From Coptodactyla brooksi (taxonomy: Eukaryota > Arthropoda > Insecta > Coleoptera > Scarabaeidae), in NCBI GenBank assembly GCA_033557675.1, contig JAWQRM010000541.1, positions 1 through 21,607 of the forward strand: a stretch of DNA of 21,607 nt, in the 5' to 3' direction. Position 1 is the first letter of the stretch. Every line of letters begins with the position of its first letter. Below, piece after piece: positions 18,758 through 21,607 of this stretch. The position numbers and the translations under genes are program-made. The notes under the pieces are model-generated. The model saw only the letters and a list, made by a program, of their open reading frames with translations, was not told the DNA's origin and did no database searches.

Positions 18758-19288
18758 CTTCGAATTTGCACCAAAATAAAATTACCACTCGATCGGTCGA
18801 AGTATTCTCGGGCTGAAATCTTCAAACCTCGTGGCTCAAAATCTTCCTATACAGAAAAGTCGATTTTGGTCACGTGACATATATGTAATCAAAGACAGCG
18901 ACGGTCGGTAATGCAGATCGCTATGTCGGTAAATTTGTTCCTTCAAATGTGCGAAATTATGTTCTAAAATAAAGTGAGCAATATTTTTAAACCGAAAAGG
19001 TTTAATATTTTTAAACTATTGCGTCCAGCAGTATGTAAATATTTTTTTAAATTATCTACATAAGCCAAATAACGCAACGTCAGTACATAATATTACATTG
19101 CATAATTTAAAACGCAAAATAATATTCAAATCTTACATTTAAATATTTTTTAACACGATGAATTTTTCCCTATTCCTATAACGAGGACCATACGTAGACT
19201 AAAGAGTACATAAATTTCGCAAGAGATGAGTGCATTTCGAACTACAGCCTTTAAAGAAGCACCAACTATTTAAAAGTAAAACAAAACT
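18758..19288 (-). promoter_or_regulatory. NAA15 5' UTR and promoter region
   Basis: Upstream of the NAA15 start. GTCACGTGAC at 18869-18878 is a palindromic extended E-box, 112 bases before the ATG, of the type bound by USF/MiT-family bHLH factors in animals. The first ~200 bases are less AT-rich than the rest. No TATA box at a convincing distance. The remainder is AT-rich without features. Regulatory role is inference. Confidence 0.4.
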
Positions 19289-19665
19289 GCGTCATCTGTT
19301 GTAAATAGATCATACCGATCAATTCTGCAGCGATTGTCCGTCAGGCGGTGCCTATATCTATAAGGTATACGTTTCGATTAGATTTCAAATACTCGCAAAA
19401 ACGGATTAAGCAATTCGACCTACTGTCGGCACCTATTGAAGTTTTGATATACATTTATGACAAAGCGTGCGGCAATCTCCTACGACGAAATATAATTGTA
19501 AACGCGAAGCCGATTAATGGTCGAACGGCGACATCTATTGTAAGTGGGTCCGATCAGTTCAGCAGTTTATTTGCCCGTCAGATGGCGCCCGTAACCTTGC
19601 ATCCTAGCATTTAACGTTCCGTCTAAACTTCGTATACTCTTAAAACCGTGACCGTAAACTGATAA
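19289..19665. repeat. Diverged ~240-bp tandem duplication
   Basis: Copy A starts at GCGTCATCTGTTGTAAA (19289) and copy B at GCGACATCTATTGTAAG (19529). Shared later blocks are CCGATCA.TTC.GCAG, CCGTCAG..GG.GCC and a weaker ACGTT.CG.TTAGA/ATACTC match further on. An 88-codon open frame inside (19348-19614) shows no known domain and is probably chance. The sequence is less AT-rich than its flanks, consistent with a repeat of foreign origin. Confidence 0.6.
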
Positions 19666-19695
19666 ACATATTTATTAGGTGCAACCAAAGAAATA

Positions 19696-20340
19696 GCTAG
19701 ATGTACATAGGACGTGACTTTAACTTACCTTGTCCATGGTTTAAATATAAAAAAGAATTTGTAAAAAAAAATTTCATTTGTACCCGTCATCTTTCTACAA
19801 AAATGTGTAATAACGCCCAAACGGTGCAATTTAGAGCTGATGTACAATAATTAAAGTGGCCCTCAAATCTTATGATGTCAAAAATATCATAATATACAGC
19901 CTGTTCCATTTCAATATTTAAAGTTTGATAGTTTTTAAAATAAACTCGCACCACAGGACTGTATTTTTATCAATTATGCTTATACCTCGAGAATCCTCAA
20001 TTTTAAGCATGTACTATCATCATAGTTTTTTACTCACAAATTTATGTACACTACAAAAACATATTTTGTTAGTTGTAAAAAATCAAAAAATTTTCAGATC
20101 GAGTACCTCAACCATATGTACAATTTTTACGAAATCCTTATTGTGACCAGATTATACATATAATAATTAGTTTGTATGTAAAGTATTACTTTACTCAATC
20201 TAGCAGGGGAATCTAAAAACAATACACAGACGGACAAACAGACCAACAACTAAAAATACCATGGATAGGCTACAAAAAGAATAATTCGTCAAGATCCATC
20301 AAAATCTCATCGATTTTTTTTGCGAATGCCATACTTTCCC
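19696..20340. repeat. Composite dispersed repeat, longest copy
   Basis: The fullest version of the repeat also seen in NAA15 intron 3. Order: block A (19696-19795), AACGCCCAAACGGTGCAATT (19812), AAAGTGGCCCTCAAATC, AATATACAGCCTGTTCC (19889), AGGACTGTATTTTTATCAAT (19955), GAGTACCTCAACCATATGTA (20099), ACACAGACGGACAAACAGAC (20224), TTCGTCAAGATCCATCAAAA and TTTTTTTTGCGAATGCC. No coding potential shared with other copies. It ends shortly before the RPS3 3' UTR. Confidence 0.7.
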
Positions 20341-20382
20341 TTAAGAGAAAGTAAAAAAGAGACGAAAACGTTTCAATTTCTT

Positions 20383-20388
20383 TTTATT
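20383..20388 (-). terminator. RPS3 poly(A) signal candidate
   Basis: Minus-strand AATAAA about 26 bases after the RPS3 stop. A very short 3' UTR is usual for ribosomal protein genes. Confidence 0.55.
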
Positions 20389-20413
20389 ATTTCAAGTATA
20401 AATCAAGAATACA

Positions 20414-20581
20414 TTAAACTGCAACTGCGGATGGAGGTAAATCAGGCTTGATCGGCCTGATATCGCTAGAGGGAACGAGGGGCAACGGTTCGTCTTTTGG
20501 TTCCACGACCGAAACGTTATCCGGAAGCGGCCTTTTGGGCCCAGTCTTGCCGTTGGGGTCCCACGGCAGCATGATCTTCAC
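20414..20581 (-). CDS. RpS3: RPS3 last coding exon
   Basis: 55 codons plus stop. Starts VKIMLPWDPNGK after acceptor ATCTGCAG. The ATG at 20620 seen in the same open frame is intronic. Confidence 0.95.
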   Translation of the reverse strand: MKIMLPWDPNGKTGPKRPLPDNVSVVEPKDEPLPLVPSSDIRPIKPDLPPSAVAV

Positions 20582-20797
20582 CTGCAGATCAAATGAAATG
20601 ACTTGAACGCCTTCGGACATGCAAACATTTCTGTTTTACCTTAATCCCTAGCACACCTTGCCTCAGGAGCACGTGACGGGTTGCCGTGTCCACGTAATCG
20701 TTGCATGGATCCCCAGAATGTATCATGAGCCCGTCGACAAACTTCATCGATTTCGCTCTTTGACCGCGGAGTTTACCGCTTACGACAACTTCACACC
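20414..20797 (-). CDS. RpS3: Ribosomal protein S3, last two exons
   Basis: The C-terminal ~107 residues of 40S ribosomal protein uS3, a component of the mRNA entry site of the small subunit. Exons 20640-20797 and 20414-20581 are joined across a 58-bp GT-AG intron. The first encodes CEVVVSGKLRGQRAKSMKF, MIHSGDP and HVLLRQGVLGIK (C-terminal S3 domain). The second encodes VKIMLPWDPNGKTGPKRPLP and the family's variable Pro-rich tail to TAA 20414-20416. The first visible exon starts in mid-codon after acceptor TTTTGTAG. The N-terminal KH-domain exons must lie right of the window, so the upstream intron exceeds 800 bp. Confidence 0.97.
20640..20797 (-). CDS. RpS3: RPS3 penultimate coding exon
   Basis: 158 bases, GCEVVVSGKLRGQRAKSMKF to LLRQGVLGIK, with donor GTAAAA and a split glycine codon at its 5' end. 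Confidence 0.95.
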
Positions 20798-21297
20798 CTA
20801 CAAAACACAAATAAAGAAATAAATATGACTATGTGCAAATTGAAGTGGACGAAAGAGCAAAAACTTGCCCAAGTTGTAATAAATTCACCTTCATATTCTA
20901 CATAAAATATATAATTTGTAACTTTTTCACACCTTGAATTGCAGGTTCATTCATTAAGCGACTCAATGACAATTTAATTTTTAGATAGTAGACCGTTCAG
21001 AAACAAATCAAACATAGAATAGCCATATTTTACAATTATTAGGCAAACCCCTTTTCTAGTAGACAGCTTTATAAACCATTTACGAGAAATAAAAAGCACA
21101 CAAGTTGTTTCAAACAGTTTATAGTTAAACAACAATGATCTTACTCCAACAGGTAGTACTACTGCAAACGGTCCACAATTAAAAAGTTATAAAACATTGG
21201 AAGCAGTTAGAAATGAATTTCATTTGTCGAATGTTTATAGTAAACTGTGATAAAGTTAAAAACTAATAAAGTTGAGGGTTTGGAACCTTTGGCTTTG
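20798..21297 (-). other. RPS3 intron, no exon seen
   Basis: AT-rich intron sequence with no further RPS3 coding match. I see no snoRNA-like C/D box pair, although snoRNAs are common in ribosomal protein introns. From about 21262 it carries the AATAAAGTTGAGGGTTTGG end segment of the Penelope-like element. Confidence 0.55.
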
Positions 21298-21346
21298 TAA
21301 CCAAGTAAAACGAAGTTACCATTACGCCAAAATTTTTAGAGAGGAT

Positions 21347-21389
21347 GCTCGACGCACGTTTCGCTAACCAGGTTAGCATCATCAAGAGC
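21347..21389 (-). ncRNA. Hammerhead ribozyme candidate, left arm
   Basis: Minus-strand counterpart. Stem I GCUC/GAGC, core UUGAUGA (first C changed to U), U, stem II GCUAAC/GUUAGC with loop CUG, GAA, stem III A-U and C-G around loop GUGC, cleavage-site C. Compared with the right arm, the U-A pair of stem III is C-G here, a compensating change that preserves the fold. Confidence 0.62.
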
Positions 21390-21427
21390 GATGAAAGACT
21401 CAGTCTTTCATCCAAGTTAGCATCATC

Positions 21428-21470
21428 GCTCCTGATGATGCTAACTTGGTTAGCGAAATGTGCATCGAGC
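21428..21470 (+). ncRNA. Hammerhead ribozyme candidate, right arm
   Basis: Stem I GCUC (21428-21431) pairs with GAGC (21467-21470). The core CUGAUGA (21432-21438) is intact. After one U, stem II GCUAAC/GUUAGC (21440-21445, 21449-21454) is perfect with loop UUG. GAA (21455-21457) completes the core. Stem III is A-U and U-A (21458-21459 with 21464-21465) around loop GUGC. C 21466 is at the cleavage position. This compact form matches hammerheads known from Penelope-like elements. The extra U before stem II is unusual. Confidence 0.68.
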
Positions 21471-21540
21471 ATCCTCTCTACAAATTTTGGCGTAGTGGTG
21501 ACTTTGTTTTACTTGGTTAAAAACTAATGTACAGAAAAAT

Positions 21541-21607
21541 GTATATATATATTAAATTTATAAATTTATACACACATATATATATATATACATACATATA
21601 TATATAT
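21541..21607. repeat. AT/TA microsatellite
   Basis: Runs of TA dinucleotides with CA and CATA interruptions, continuing to the window edge. Confidence 0.85.

Larger units (their letters stand above)
21298..21520. mobile_element. Penelope-like end as an inverted repeat
   Basis: The left arm 21298-21392 is nearly the reverse complement of 21425-21520. Between them lie a 23-base palindrome GATGAAAGACT-C-AGTCTTTCATC (21390-21412) and a perfect 16-bp hairpin (21412-21427 with 21434-21449). Homologous fragments occur at 5823-5950 and 11345-11465, the latter directly downstream of a Penelope RT/GIY-YIG frame, which ties this element to that family. It has no coding sequence. Each arm contains a hammerhead motif. 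Confidence 0.75.

Noticed and set aside
18607..18825. 72-codon minus-strand frame over NAA15 exon 1
   Set aside because: It is out of frame with the conserved NAA15 N-terminus and covers the 5' UTR and first intron; treated as chance.
20798..21297. Intronic snoRNA in RPS3
   Set aside because: No paired C and D boxes or H/ACA layout could be found by eye, although RPS3 introns host snoRNAs in some animals.

Overview
This is AT-rich eukaryotic genomic DNA, most likely from an insect. Three conserved host genes are split by short GT-AG introns (52-67 bp where empty, up to about 3.5 kb where filled with repeats), and the rest is mostly decayed transposons. The protein matches and the mix of Penelope-like, piggyBac-like and Tigger/jerky-like elements fit a holometabolous insect, perhaps a beetle; the species cannot be fixed from the sequence.

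Layout. (1) About 1-5280, + strand: the 3' part of ANKLE2 (LEM4-like), with four exons at 1436-1591, 1907-3237, 4783-4920 and 5016-5223. They encode the C-terminal ~610 residues; the ankyrin/LEM part lies off the left edge. A dead Tigger/jerky-like transposase (282-1085) sits in its upstream intron. A Penelope-like foldback copy (3470-4131) and a second foldback repeat (4204-4515) sit in the intron before its third visible exon. (2) About 5280-8025: intergenic DNA with a short TIR remnant, a lone Penelope-like end fragment (5823-5950) and a broken piggyBac-like element (6207-8025, - strand). (3) 8912-18757, - strand: a complete NAA15 (NatA auxiliary subunit) gene of ten exons encoding 891 residues. 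It converges on ANKLE2. Intron 5 holds two Penelope-like fragments joined head to head (11345-13285). Intron 3 holds minisatellites and tandem copies of an unnamed composite repeat (15143-17600). (4) 18758-20413: intergenic DNA with a diverged ~240-bp tandem duplication and another copy of the composite repeat. (5) 20414-20797, - strand: the last two coding exons of ribosomal protein S3; its earlier exons lie off the right edge. The RPS3 intron carries an inverted-repeat Penelope-like end (21298-21520).

The strongest non-gene signal is in that last element. Each arm of the inverted repeat can be folded as a compact hammerhead ribozyme: 4-bp stem I, CUGAUGA-type core, perfect 6-bp stem II, GAAA, 2-bp stem III, cleavage-site C. 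The arms differ by a compensating base-pair change in stem III. Older, decayed versions of the same layout appear at 5828-5870, near 13239-13284 just downstream of a Penelope GIY-YIG reading frame, and in a variant form in both arms of the 3470-4131 element.

The three host genes have no operon-like link: ANKLE2 acts at the nuclear envelope, NAA15 in cotranslational N-terminal acetylation on the ribosome, and RPS3 in the 40S subunit. NAA15 and RPS3 are on the same strand and separated by about 1.7 kb.
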